Below, one piece after another: positions 55,632 through 64,000 of a stretch of 64,000 nt of DNA (position 1 is its first letter; each line of letters starts with the position of its first letter). Made by a program: the position numbers and the translations under genes. This DNA comes from JAXLYE01 sp046351595 (GTDB lineage: Bacteria > Myxococcota_A > Polyangia > Palsa-1104 > JAEUJZ01), in NCBI GenBank assembly GCA_046351595.1, contig JAXLYE010000003.1:930001-994000 (forward strand). The letters are read 5' to 3'. The notes below the pieces were generated by a model that saw only the letters and a list, made by a program, of their open reading frames with translations, had not been told where the DNA came from and did not search any database.

Positions 55632-58412
55632 ATGAAAAACTCTGTGCGCAAGCTCGAGAGAGGTCGGTACCTGGCGGGCTTCTTCGCCCTGCTGCTGTCT
55701 TGTCAGCCCAGCGACGAGCGGGCTGCGCAGGATGCTCCGTTCGTCGGTGCGGAGGACAGCGGCAGCCCGGTAGTCGCGAAGCTCTTGCTGACTGTGGACC
55801 CGCAGCACGCAGCGCTCAGGACCCCCCATCGTGAGCCGCAGCATGGACCTGCGCAGGTTAGCAATCGGAGTCCTGGCGCGCTCGATGTTGTAGCGCTTGC
55901 GAAGTCCTTGCCGCAGCGCCCCGATCGCACCTGGGTCGATCTGTATATCGTCAACCATGCCGATCGAGCGGTCCGGGATCTCCAGCTGACCGCGAGTGGT
56001 GGCGATGCGTTCGATGTCAACGACGATCCGTTCTCCGATCATCCGCTCCGCGCACCGATTGCCGTTGGCGGCGTGGCTGCGCACGGAGTGACCCACGCTG
56101 CGCTCACGGTTCCAAGCGCAGGTCCGAGTACTCTCTCAATTTCCCTCTCTGGAACCAGCACTTCACGCAGCGCCAAGAACTCTGCACCGATCGCCTTAGC
56201 TCCCGATGGGAGGCTGGTCTGGACGGTGGTCCCCGATGCGAATCTCCTGGTCGCCGTGGACACCGCGACCGAGCAGCGTGCCTTCTCGATAGCGATTCCC
56301 GGCCGCCCCAGCAGCGTCGCCGTGACGCCCGATGGCGCCCGGCTCCTGGTCGCAAGCGCAGACGCCAACACCGTGAGCGTAATTGATCCGGCCGCGCGCG
56401 CAGTGGTCCAGACGCTCAGCGAGCAGGACGGCCTGGGGCGCGATCTGCGCCACATCGTGGTGTCTCCCGACGGCGGATCGGCTTACGTGAGCGCCTACGT
56501 CGGGGATCGTGTGACCCGGCTCGTGCGCTATCAAAGCGGACGGTTCTCCGTTACCGGAAGTGTCGCCGTGGGCAGGAGGCCGCTGGGTCTTGCGATCGCT
56601 GCGGACGGCTCACACGTCCTGGTCTCGCACCATCTGCCGCGCGGCACGGTCGATAACAACGAGACGTGGGTCAGCGTGATCTCGGCCCAGCCGTTCGCGC
56701 TCCACCACGAGGTCCTGTGGCGCGACGCTGGGAACCGAAAGGAAGCAGCCTGTCTCGGTCAGAAGTACGGGCAGCCGGCAGACAAGATGCTGCTGGAAGG
56801 TGCTGCGACGCAGCTTGCCGGCGTCTTCCTTCCGCCGCAAGGCAACCTGGGCTGGATTCCGGGGCTGCGTATCGGTCCGACTGCGATCTGGGAGCTGGCT
56901 CCCGGAAAAGTGATCCCCGGAATCGCGACCGGGGCCTTCTCTCCGGGGTTTGTGTTCTTCCTCGACAGCCGGGGGGTCGAAAGGACCGCGGCCAAGCTGC
57001 ATCCCCTGGTGCTCGATGCGCCCGATGCCAACATCGACTTCCTGCGCTGCGCCAAGCTGGACTACGACAGTGAGAGTCCCGTGCGCAAACCGGTGGACAT
57101 GGAACCGGACGCGCAGTGGAGCGACGGCGCTGCGATCCCGACCGGAGTCACAGGGCTCTCCGAAGCCGGCGCAAGTCGCTTCGTCGCCTTCAGCCCCGGC
57201 GGCCGCCGCGCGTTCGTCCTCTCCTACAATGCCGACGAGGTGCAGGTCTATGACGCCGTCACTCAGCACCCCACAAGCATTCAGCACGCGAGGCTGAGCG
57301 GCGCCAACCCGACCGGGCTTGCCCTGAGCCCCGATGGCCGGCGCGGCTACGTGAGCTACGACAACTCGCTCTACGTCTCGGTGCTGGACCTCAGCAGCTA
57401 TGCCGATCCGGAGGCCCTCCCCGTCGCCAGCTTCGTCCCGTTCGAGTACCGCAAGACCGGGCGCGCCAACAACTCGTTCCTGACCGAGAGTCGGATCGTC
57501 CGCTTCACCAACGGCCTGCCGCTGACGCCGCCGATACAGGAACGCAAGCAGGTGACCCTGGTCGACGGCGATCCGCTCGCGGCGAGCGTGCGGCGCGGCA
57601 AGATCCTGTTCCACTCCACGAATCCCGAGAAGTACCCCGAGCTGACCTCGTCGCGACAGCTGGCGTGCGGGACGTGCCATCCAGACGGTGGACACGACGG
57701 CGGGGTCTGGGCCACCACCGAAGGAGAGCGGAGGACACTGCACCTCCGCGGAGGGGTAGCGGGTCGAGGCTGGCTGCACCAGATGGGAACGCACCGCGAC
57801 ATCCAGGAGTTCGTAAGGACTGTGGTCCCGGAGCGGCTGCGCGGAACCGGGCTCTCGGAGCCGGATTACCAGGCGCTGGCAGAATACGTCGCGTTCCACA
57901 TTCCCAAGCTCCAGAGCCCGCCGACCGATCCGCAGCAAGCGGCGCGCGGCCAGGAGCTGTTTGCGAAGAAGTGTGCGGGCTGCCACCGCGGTGACAAAGC
58001 GAGCGGCGGTGCTGTCGATCCAGCCGATCCTTTCGGGGGCGGCGTTGCGCTGGGTCCGCAGCTCTACGACGTGGGGACGTCAACCCGGAGTGCGTTCGTA
58101 GCCATTCCGACTTTCTTCACCTCGCGGCTCCCGCCACCGGCAAGCACGCTGTACGAGCTGATCCGCGGCGACCGGGAGCTGGGTGAAAAGGATCCGGTCC
58201 AGATGACGCTCGGGTTCCGGCCGCGCCCCAACCGCAGCGCAAATCAGTTCCGTCCGCCCGCGCTCGTCAACGTGTGGGACTACTCCGTCTTCTTCCACAG
58301 CGGCGCCGAGCCCACACTGCGTGGCTCCGTCACGTTCCTGAACAAGCAGCTCTCCTTGGAGATGACCGACGCCCAGATCGACGACGTGGTGGAGTACCTG
58401 AAGACACTCTGA
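55632..58412 (+). CDS. Lipoprotein: YVTN propeller plus diheme cytochrome c
   Basis: This 926-residue exported protein starts at ATG 55632 with GAGG upstream. The lipobox LLLSC ends the signal at about residue 24. From about residue 180 onward come YVTN-type beta-propeller strands, such as GRLVWTVVPDANLLVAVDTA and PSSVAVTPDGARLLVASADA, up to about residue 630. Two c-heme motifs follow: CGTCHPDGGHDGG and CAGCHRGD. A block NQFRPPALVNVWDYSVFFHSG near the end is typical of diheme peroxidase-like enzymes. It resembles cytochrome-c peroxidase/YVTN fusion lipoproteins of Myxococcota. The role may be periplasmic oxidation of a sugar or alcohol, or peroxide removal; the substrate is unknown. Base and codon use is slightly less GC-biased than in its neighbours. 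Confidence 0.82.
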   Translation: MKNSVRKLERGRYLAGFFALLLSCQPSDERAAQDAPFVGAEDSGSPVVAKLLLTVDPQHAALRTPHREPQHGPAQVSNRSPGALDVVALAKSLPQRPDRTWVDLYIVNHADRAVRDLQLTASGGDAFDVNDDPFSDHPLRAPIAVGGVAAHGVTHAALTVPSAGPSTLSISLSGTSTSRSAKNSAPIALAPDGRLVWTVVPDANLLVAVDTATEQRAFSIAIPGRPSSVAVTPDGARLLVASADANTVSVIDPAARAVVQTLSEQDGLGRDLRHIVVSPDGGSAYVSAYVGDRVTRLVRYQSGRFSVTGSVAVGRRPLGLAIAADGSHVLVSHHLPRGTVDNNETWVSVISAQPFALHHEVLWRDAGNRKEAACLGQKYGQPADKMLLEGAATQLAGVFLPPQGNLGWIPGLRIGPTAIWELAPGKVIPGIATGAFSPGFVFFLDSRGVERTAAKLHPLVLDAPDANIDFLRCAKLDYDSESPVRKPVDMEPDAQWSDGAAIPTGVTGLSEAGASRFVAFSPGGRRAFVLSYNADEVQVYDAVTQHPTSIQHARLSGANPTGLALSPDGRRGYVSYDNSLYVSVLDLSSYADPEALPVASFVPFEYRKTGRANNSFLTESRIVRFTNGLPLTPPIQERKQVTLVDGDPLAASVRRGKILFHSTNPEKYPELTSSRQLACGTCHPDGGHDGGVWATTEGERRTLHLRGGVAGRGWLHQMGTHRDIQEFVRTVVPERLRGTGLSEPDYQALAEYVAFHIPKLQSPPTDPQQAARGQELFAKKCAGCHRGDKASGGAVDPADPFGGGVALGPQLYDVGTSTRSAFVAIPTFFTSRLPPPASTLYELIRGDRELGEKDPVQMTLGFRPRPNRSANQFRPPALVNVWDYSVFFHSGAEPTLRGSVTFLNKQLSLEMTDAQIDDVVEYLKTL

Positions 58413-58657
58413 CCGACCGCCAGCAGGGCGAGGCTGATAAGCCGCGTTGGCGACGATGCGCCAGAGGTTCCGGCGATAGCTGGCCACCGTCCTATATGAC
58501 CTCATCGAAAGGAATGGCGGGAACCCGGTCGGCGTGGAGCCGCTCGGGTGGGTCCGCAGCTGGGACCCCGCGGAGGCGGAGGCGCACGTACCGCTGTTTC
58601 CCGCGATGGGTGCGGGGCAGGCCGCGCATTCCCGCGCAGACGGGCCGGCGGGCGCGC

Positions 58658-60181
58658 TCATGGAGACGTACACATCCCGGTGAGCCCGCAGCGCTGGCTC
58701 TGGCAGTCGCGCGAGCCCTGGCAGAAGAAGCCGGCCGGGCAGCCGCCGCAGGAGCCGCCGCAGTCGTCGTCGCTCTCGTCGCCGTTCTTGATGCCGTCGT
58801 GGCAGCTCGGGGCGGCGCAGACGCCGGCCACGCAGCGCTTGCTGGTGCAGTCCGTGGGCTCGCGGCACGCCCGCGCCGGGCTGCAGCGCAGGCACGGGCC
58901 GCCGCAGTCCACGTCGGTCTCGTCGCCGCTGCGCACCCCGTCCCGACACGTCCGCGGGAACGCGCGCAGCAGCATCCCCGCCGAGAGCGCGAGCAGCCCC
59001 GCGGCCAGCAGCGACAGCCGCCGCCAGCGCCGCCGCCGCTGCAGCTGCTCGCTCAGCGTCTTCTGCAGGCTGCCGGCCTGCGCCTTCATCTGCTCGGCGT
59101 CCTCGCGCAGGTCCAGGCCGGTCAGGTTCTCGGCCTGGCAGTAGGCACAGAGCACGACCAGGCGCTCGCCGGACTCGGGCAGCGGCGCGCCGCACAGCCG
59201 GCACGACCAGGGCACGCCGTCGCGCGGCGGCCGCGCGCGGTAGGACAGCGCCACCAGCCGCAGCGCCCGCCGACCGACGACCTGCCCCTGCAGCCACAGC
59301 TGCAGCCCGTACGTGAAGCTCAGCGCAAAGGGCAGCAGCCACAGCGCGTGCGCACCGCGGAAGGCGTGCCGAGTCACGTAGAACTCGTTGAACAGGATCG
59401 CGGTCAGCGGGAACCCGATCACGAGCGGCGGCAGGGCCAGCGCCAGCAGGCCGTTGGTGAAGCGCGCGCCGCGCTGGCGCAGGAGCGTGCGCAGCAGGCG
59501 CTCGAGCCCGGCCCGCGCTGACTCCAGGCGACCGAGGGCCCCGAGCCGCTCGCGCAGCTCGGCGGGCAGCGGGACCGCGGCGCCGCAGTGCGCGCAGGAC
59601 GCGTGCGGCTCGCCCGCCTGCGCCGGCGGCCGGAGCGACGCCCCGCAGCTCGGGCATAGGAGCACCTGCGGCCGCAAAAGCTCCGGACGCTCGGTGTGCG
59701 GGCGCCCGAGCGCGGCCACGGTTTCGGCCACCGCGGCGAACGAGCGCAGCTCCTCCTCGTCCTCGCTGAGCGCGACGCGCCGGTCATCCAGGAGCAGCTC
59801 GCTCGCCAGCTCGTGCTCGGAGCTGGGCGGCCTGACGACGCAGCGCGGCGGCGGTCGCTGGTCCCAGCGCCGCGCGAGCCCGTTGGCGGGCCCGCCCTTT
59901 ACGCACAGCCCTTCGGGCGACAGCAGGATGTCGCTGCAGCGCCGCGCCCAGCCGCCGCCGATCGCGGCGAGCACCACGAAGATCCACAGCGCCCACAGCA
60001 CGCCGAACACCAGCACGATGGCACCGCCCACCCAGCGCGGCACCCAGTCCGGCAGCTCGCTGATGAAGAACGGCCCGAAGGCCATGATCTGGAAGATACC
60101 GACGGGCAGCGTCAGCGCCTTGAGCGCTCCGCCGCCCGTGGCGAGCGGCATCCGCAGCAGCGGTCGGTCTTGAGACAGCAT
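58658..60181 (-). CDS. Membrane protein with zinc ribbons and Cys-rich C-terminus
   Basis: This 507-residue protein has two N-terminal hydrophobic segments (about residues 20-40 and 48-75). Two CxxC-type zinc-ribbon pairs follow (CPSCGASL ... CAHCGAAVP near residues 175-205, and CRLCGAPL ... CAYCQAEN near 325-350). A further membrane segment region (about 245-305) and one helix near 395 follow. The final 95 residues hold two copies of a Cys-rich module, DGVRSGDETDVDCGG and DGIKNGDESDDDCGG, with C-x-x-C spacing. These modules are frequent in Myxococcota secreted proteins. The zinc ribbons should face the cytoplasm and the Cys modules the outside. Function is unknown; it may be a sensor or scaffold. 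Confidence 0.75.
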   Translation of the reverse strand: MLSQDRPLLRMPLATGGGALKALTLPVGIFQIMAFGPFFISELPDWVPRWVGGAIVLVFGVLWALWIFVVLAAIGGGWARRCSDILLSPEGLCVKGGPANGLARRWDQRPPPRCVVRPPSSEHELASELLLDDRRVALSEDEEELRSFAAVAETVAALGRPHTERPELLRPQVLLCPSCGASLRPPAQAGEPHASCAHCGAAVPLPAELRERLGALGRLESARAGLERLLRTLLRQRGARFTNGLLALALPPLVIGFPLTAILFNEFYVTRHAFRGAHALWLLPFALSFTYGLQLWLQGQVVGRRALRLVALSYRARPPRDGVPWSCRLCGAPLPESGERLVVLCAYCQAENLTGLDLREDAEQMKAQAGSLQKTLSEQLQRRRRWRRLSLLAAGLLALSAGMLLRAFPRTCRDGVRSGDETDVDCGGPCLRCSPARACREPTDCTSKRCVAGVCAAPSCHDGIKNGDESDDDCGGSCGGCPAGFFCQGSRDCQSQRCGLTGMCTSP

Positions 60182-60248
60182 GCGCGCATCATACGGCGGA
60201 CAGGCCGCGGTTCATCCCTGCAAGCGCCAGCGGACGGCGCGCTGGTCA

Positions 60249-61676
60249 CTATGGGGCCGTGCGCTTTGCTCCCTCACAGCCGGCGGCATTCCCTCCCTTG
60301 CACGCCTTGCCGTAAAGCTCTGATGCTCTTAGTCGATCCTGCGCGACCCCTCTTCCGTTTTCGTAGAGGGCTGCGAGCGCCGCACAGCCGTAGCTGCTGC
60401 CGAGCCCACAAGCGCGCAGGTAGAGCGGCACGGCTCGTGAAGGATCAGCCTGAACCCCCAGCCCTCGCTCGAACTTGTTACCGAGGTTGGTGCAGGCCGC
60501 CATGTCTCCCTGCTTGCAGGCCATGTCGAAGTACTGCGCCATCCGCTCGATGTCGACGGGCACTCCGTCCCCTTCTTCGTACATCTTGCCCAGGTTGAAG
60601 CAGCTGGCGCTGCTGCCTCCTTCACACTTGGCCTGGCAGTCTGCCGAGTCTCCGCGACGGCAGGTATTCCGCGCCGAGCTGGCCTTCTCCGAGTCGACGC
60701 ACTGTCCTTTCTGGCAGATACGGTCCCCTTTGCACTGGGCATCATATTGGCATCCGGATGCCGCCGGCGGAGCGGCTGCCTGCCCGGCGTTTTCGGGCTT
60801 GGCCTGCTCTTCCTTGCAGGAGACCTGAGCGGTCGAGTACTGGCTTCCTCCGTGTGCAGTGCAGTAGAACTTGCGACCCTTGCACTCGGCCGCGTCTGAC
60901 CACCGGAAGCTCGCGTAGCCAGGGGCGCTGACCCGGACGCTGTGCCTGCCCACATCAACGTCATGGCGGACCTCTAGCTGCTCCAGCGGCAGCGGCTGGT
61001 CATCTATGTACGCCGCCAGTCCTGTCGGCTTGCTCGCGTACAGGAGGGCCAGGGAGGCCGTGGCGAGCCGCTGCAGCGGTACATCCACTCGCTGCTGTTC
61101 CCCCGGGACCAGTTCGACGGACGTCTCGTAGCGCCGCAGGCGCGGCCCCTCGGCGATGATCTGGTGCTGTCCGGGATCCATCTCGACGGCGAGTCCCCAT
61201 GCGGCGCGCGGGAGCGGGGTGCCATCGACCAGCACGCGGAACCCATCTGGGACCTGAGAGGAAACTGCCAGCGTCAGGCGCGGAACCTTCGCTTCGACGC
61301 TGGCCGCTTCTAAGATCGCCGCCTTGCGGGTCAGGTCATAGCGCTTCTCATTAGTCGCCCGCAGGCGGCCTGCCGCCTCTTCGGCGGTACGCCGGAAGTT
61401 CAAGTACGCGCTTGCAACTTTTCCCAGCAGCAGCTGGCACTGAGCTATCCTGAAACGGGTATTCGGGCTCGGCTCTAGCTCCAGACTCGCATGGAAGGCT
61501 GCTAGCGCGGCCTGATAGTGCTTAGCATTAAATTCCTTGGCGCCGTTTCGGTACTGCGCGTCGGCAACATCTCCTGCGCTGGGCGCAGCGATGGCCGACG
61601 CAGGAACACATGTTATCGCTGTCAACCCTGCGATAAGCGCTAGATGAGCTTCCTTATGCGCCCTGCGTGCCGGCAT
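60249..61676 (-). CDS. Exported TPR/PEGA/Sel1 multidomain protein
   Basis: This 475-residue protein starts at ATG 61676 after GGGGGA. A signal peptide (residues 8-30, ending AIAA) precedes a TPR-like region (about residues 35-120, QYRNGAKEFNAKHYQAALAAF). PEGA-like beta domains (about 135-265) carry FRVLVDGTPLPRAAW and AAYIDDQPLPLEQLEV. A short Cys-rich module (CQYDAQCKGDRICQKGQC) comes next, then three to four Sel1 repeats (about 340-470) such as SCFNLGKMYEEGDG and ACTNLGNKFERGLG. Paired Cys recur in the Sel1 part. Such layouts are scaffold-like and typical of Myxococcota outer surfaces. It is not part of a visible operon. The function is unknown. Confidence 0.78.
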   Translation of the reverse strand: MPARRAHKEAHLALIAGLTAITCVPASAIAAPSAGDVADAQYRNGAKEFNAKHYQAALAAFHASLELEPSPNTRFRIAQCQLLLGKVASAYLNFRRTAEEAAGRLRATNEKRYDLTRKAAILEAASVEAKVPRLTLAVSSQVPDGFRVLVDGTPLPRAAWGLAVEMDPGQHQIIAEGPRLRRYETSVELVPGEQQRVDVPLQRLATASLALLYASKPTGLAAYIDDQPLPLEQLEVRHDVDVGRHSVRVSAPGYASFRWSDAAECKGRKFYCTAHGGSQYSTAQVSCKEEQAKPENAGQAAAPPAASGCQYDAQCKGDRICQKGQCVDSEKASSARNTCRRGDSADCQAKCEGGSSASCFNLGKMYEEGDGVPVDIERMAQYFDMACKQGDMAACTNLGNKFERGLGVQADPSRAVPLYLRACGLGSSYGCAALAALYENGRGVAQDRLRASELYGKACKGGNAAGCEGAKRTAP

Positions 61677-62029
61677 AAATCCCCCAGGAACTGACCGGAG
61701 CCAGTAATTGGCCCGGGTCTAGCAAAAAAAGAGCCAGGTCATGTAGCGGGATCAAATTCCCCCTTACCGCAAGTGGCCGGAGCAATGCAGGTGCTTCGTG
61801 GAGCGCCACAATGCTCCGAGAATGCTGTTGAGGATTAGAACGGCCCTGCTGCTGCCTCTGAACCTCCAACCCACCAACTATGCTTAAGGGATGCACCGAA
61901 AAGAAAGTACTCTTGCAAACTGCACTAGCCCTCCTGGGTATCGGCGGATAAGAGTGAGGAACAGAGAATGCGTAAGGATGTACGCGGAGTGTACACATAG
62001 CCACCCTCTTGATGCATGGGGAGCGTTCA
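61677..62029. other. Gene-free, comparatively AT-rich gap
   Basis: This 353-base stretch is clearly less GC-rich than most of the window and carries stop codons in all frames. It precedes the Sel1-type gene and the dhaK remnant. I see no gene, RNA or clear promoter in it. Confidence 0.4.
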
Positions 62030-62298
62030 ATGGCCATCCTTTTCTCCGATGAACCCGTCGAGGCCGTCGACTCGCTGATCGCGCTCTCGGACGGCAGGCT
62101 CGCGCGGCTCGACGGCATTCCCGCCCTCAAGATCGTCGTCCGCGCCTACTGGGATCGCGCGAGGGTTGCCGTCATCTCGGGCGGCTCCGGGCACACGCCA
62201 GCCCACCGGCTTCGTCGGCGAGGGGATACTCACCGCGGCGGTCTGCGGCTAGATCTTTGCATCGCCCAGCGTCGACGCTTTCGGCGGAGCGAGCACGG
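62030..62298 (+). pseudogene. Remnant of dihydroxyacetone kinase DhaK
   Basis: The start matches DhaK: VDSLIALSDGRLARLDGIPA, then VAVISGG-SGHTPAH, where intact proteins read SGGGSGHEPAH. The frame then shifts by one base near 62205. The continuation TGFVGEGILTAAVCG is in the next frame and hits a TAG at 62250, where DhaK has Glu, before IFASPSVDA. After about 62290 homology ends, and the rest of the roughly 330-residue kinase is absent. DhaK phosphorylates dihydroxyacetone. The fragment has a frameshift, a stop and a large truncation, so it is dead. It abuts the AAA ATPase gene, suggesting insertion or deletion here. Confidence 0.7.
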
Positions 62299-62302
62299 TC
62301 GT

Positions 62303-63403
62303 CTACTCCAACGGACCGGTCCCTGGGGCGCGGCCCTCGCACGCAAGTTCCTTCTCCAGCTGCCGTGGAGGGAAGCGTCGGGCCAAGAGCTCGTTTCGCG
62401 CGCGCAGGACCAGACGTCCTCCCTGCTCATCTTGTGCGAGCAGGCCCGCGAGCAACAGCTGACCGTGCAGCGGCTCCTGCTCCGATGCATTCACCCGGGC
62501 GCCGCCCAGGACGTCGGCGTACAGGGCGATCGCTCGCGCGGCCAGCTCTGGCTCTCTGCGCGTGAAGGCGCGCAGGTCGCCCAGGTGGAGCATGCTGCCC
62601 ACCTGCAGCCGCGAGAGCGAAAAAGCAAACGCTATCGGCTTCGGGAGTATTCCGCGCGACAGCGCATCGTGCGCGTGGCTGCAGAACAGCCGTAGGAGCC
62701 AGGGCTGCCCCCCCAGCCACCGGTACACGGCCTGGAGCCAGCGGGTGGACGGCGATCCCGCGTGATGCGCCCGAGGCAGAAGCGCGCGGAGTTCAGCGAA
62801 GGAGAGGTCGGGCAGCATGAAGCGCTCCGGTGCGCCTCCCGCCAGAGACCATGCTTCGGCACCGCGCAGGCTGGCAGTGCACGCTGCGATCGCAAGCCGC
62901 GGCAGACCCTGCCCGGGCGGAGAGCAGGCCAGCTCCCGCAAAGACTGAAAGAGGGTCCGGCGGGCGCTGCCCGGCAGGCTCAGGGCTGCCTCCAGCTCAT
63001 CGAGGAAGAGAGCGCAGGGAGCGCCGGCCGGAGGGCAGAGCAGCTCGCGCAAGGCCGCGGTCAGGCCCTGTCTGTCGTCCGCAGCCAGGGCTCGGCCGAG
63101 GTCGGCGGGAGGCTGGTCTGTCTGCGCTGCGATGCTCCTCATCAGATCCGCAGCGAGGTCCGCGAGAGTGCATGGCCCGCCGCCGAGCCCCAAAAAGTCC
63201 ACGCAGACGCACCGCCACCCTTCTGTCCGCAGGGCGGCCGCGGTACGCCGTAGCAGCTCGGTCTTGCCGCTCCGTCGCGGAGCCAGGACCAGGCAGAGCG
63301 CTCCGCGCCTGAGCGCTTGCAGGATCGGGACGTCCATCGGACGAGGCAGGGAGGCCGCCGACTGATCGCGAGCGGCGCTCCGCGAGGTCGTCACCCGGGG
63401 CAC
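62303..63403 (-). CDS. AAA-type ATPase (orphan)
   Basis: This 366-residue ATPase has a Walker A APRRSGKTE (about residues 41-49, first Gly replaced by Ala) and a Walker B PCALFLDELEAAL (about 128-140). A helical C-terminal segment includes WLGGQPWLLRLFC and LHLGDLRAFTRREPELAARA. The pattern resembles AAA-like ATPases related to conflict or signalling proteins (AAA_35-like), but no effector domain is fused to it. It overlaps the next ATPase gene upstream by 13 bases, so the two are one transcription unit. The start at 63403 lies inside the upstream gene, without a strong ribosome site. The biological role is unknown. Confidence 0.7.
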   Translation of the reverse strand: MPRVTTSRSAARDQSAASLPRPMDVPILQALRRGALCLVLAPRRSGKTELLRRTAAALRTEGWRCVCVDFLGLGGGPCTLADLAADLMRSIAAQTDQPPADLGRALAADDRQGLTAALRELLCPPAGAPCALFLDELEAALSLPGSARRTLFQSLRELACSPPGQGLPRLAIAACTASLRGAEAWSLAGGAPERFMLPDLSFAELRALLPRAHHAGSPSTRWLQAVYRWLGGQPWLLRLFCSHAHDALSRGILPKPIAFAFSLSRLQVGSMLHLGDLRAFTRREPELAARAIALYADVLGGARVNASEQEPLHGQLLLAGLLAQDEQGGRLVLRARNELLARRFPPRQLEKELACEGRAPGTGPLE

Positions 63404-64000
63404 GAGCTGGGCTCGCTGGCGAGGTTGGCGACGGGTGCGGCCGAGTGCCCGTTACTGGAGAGGATCCTGAATAGCTCTTCGTAGAGCCGGCAGCGGATCC
63501 GATATTCATCCGGGCTCTTCTCGGCAATCACTCCTTTGCGGAACAGAAAGCAATAGTCATCGAGGCGCAGCTGCGGCCGCCGCCCGAGCATGAGATCCGA
63601 GATGGCGGGCAGGAGATCCCTGCGCAGCTCCAGCGCGCGGCGGATGTGCCGGAGCGACTGCTTGAACAGCGCGAGGGTCGATTCCTGGGTCTCCAGGAGC
63701 TGGACCAGCGGCGCGTCACGCTCGTTGGCCTCCTGGAACGCGAGGCGCGCCAGGAAGGGAATCCCGCCAATCCAGTAAGTAAGGCGATCCAGTGACTCGC
63801 GATCGGTAATCCCGAACAGCGCTCCCAGCTCCGCGAGCTGCGGGCGCTCAAACTCCTCCAGATGGATCGGAGGAGCCAGCGCGAAGAACGAGGAGTGGTC
63901 GGAGCGCTCCAGTACGGCGGGCTCCACAGAGATGGTCACCATCAGGCGCAGGCGAGCCCACGGGGCACGGGTCGACGCCTCAGACCAGCTACGAAGGAGG
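63391..64000 (-). CDS. AAA_35-type ATPase-like protein, C-terminal part (start beyond window)
   Basis: The reading frame is open to the window edge, so only the last 202 residues are visible. It carries features of the C-terminal half of AAA_35-type proteins: WARLRLMVTISVEP, the segment FFALAPPIHLEEFERPQLAELGALFG, then WIGGIPFLARLAFQEA. It ends with a winged-helix-like region (DLMLGRRPQLRLDDYCFLFRKGVI). Such C-terminal regions accompany NTPase switches in proteins of cyanobacteria and myxobacteria. The Walker motifs and any N-terminal effector lie outside the window. It is followed by a 13-base overlap with a second AAA ATPase gene. The two probably function together. Confidence 0.65.
   Translation of the reverse strand, partial: LLRSWSEASTRAPWARLRLMVTISVEPAVLERSDHSSFFALAPPIHLEEFERPQLAELGALFGITDRESLDRLTYWIGGIPFLARLAFQEANERDAPLVQLLETQESTLALFKQSLRHIRRALELRRDLLPAISDLMLGRRPQLRLDDYCFLFRKGVIAEKSPDEYRIRCRLYEELFRILSSNGHSAAPVANLASEPSSCPG

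Overview
The window is very GC-rich DNA with third-position GC bias in nearly every gene. It looks like a chromosomal segment of a myxobacterium-like organism (Myxococcota, probably Polyangia). The clues are a MYXO-CTERM-like sorting tail on a Gly-rich surface protein, several eukaryote-type Ser/Thr kinases with PEGA or TPR-like tails, an NtrC-type regulator, many lipoproteins with beta-propeller or cytochrome motifs, and Cys-rich DG-x-x-NG-x-E-T/S-D modules. I saw no rRNA, tRNA or CRISPR array. The lineage is an inference; no marker gene is present.

Layout. 1-9.3 kb: a membrane histidine kinase (cut by the window edge), a secreted subtilisin, a collagen-repeat lipoprotein, a Gly-rich MYXO-CTERM protein, an orphan GspC-like PDZ protein and an SGNH hydrolase. 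9.4-18.1 kb: thioredoxin/CnoX, RmuC, a degenerate metallo-beta-lactamase-like protein, a PEGA kinase, an EamA transporter and a class III cyclase. 18.1-31.1 kb: a segment that appears to have been inverted, because a Ser/Thr kinase is cut in two. Its N-terminal half ends at HRDLKP at 18735 (+) and its C-terminal half begins at PDN at 31117 (-). Flipping 18736-31117 restores one 598-codon reading frame exactly. Inside this segment is an operon of a giant LamG/ferritin-like (VioB-type) protein, a LodA-like quinoprotein oxidase and a LodB-like flavoprotein, preceded by a structured leader, plus a Sel1 protein and an HtrA-like protease.

31.2-44.4 kb: ArsR regulator with SDR reductase (operator visible), YceI with a divergent LysR regulator, an 81-bp tandem duplication, a CxxCH lipoprotein, a parS-like palindrome cluster, an NtrC regulator with a collagen-like tail, and a TolC/MFP/RND efflux operon. 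44.8-53.7 kb: a 14-repeat propeller lipoprotein, a CHASE hybrid kinase whose HPt domain lacks its histidine, small SpoIIAA-like and DUF2945 proteins, a MauG/CcpA-type diheme peroxidase lipoprotein and exonuclease III. 53.9-64 kb: an inactivated tyrosine integrase (amber codon plus Tyr-to-Asp), a propeller-cytochrome lipoprotein, two Cys-rich or Sel1 proteins, a dhaK remnant and two overlapping AAA-type ATPase genes running off the window. This last third has more decay and remnants than the rest and looks like an accessory region.

The genes form several independent modules rather than one pathway. The best candidates for something undescribed are the LamG-ferritin/LodA/LodB operon and the inversion that surrounds it.
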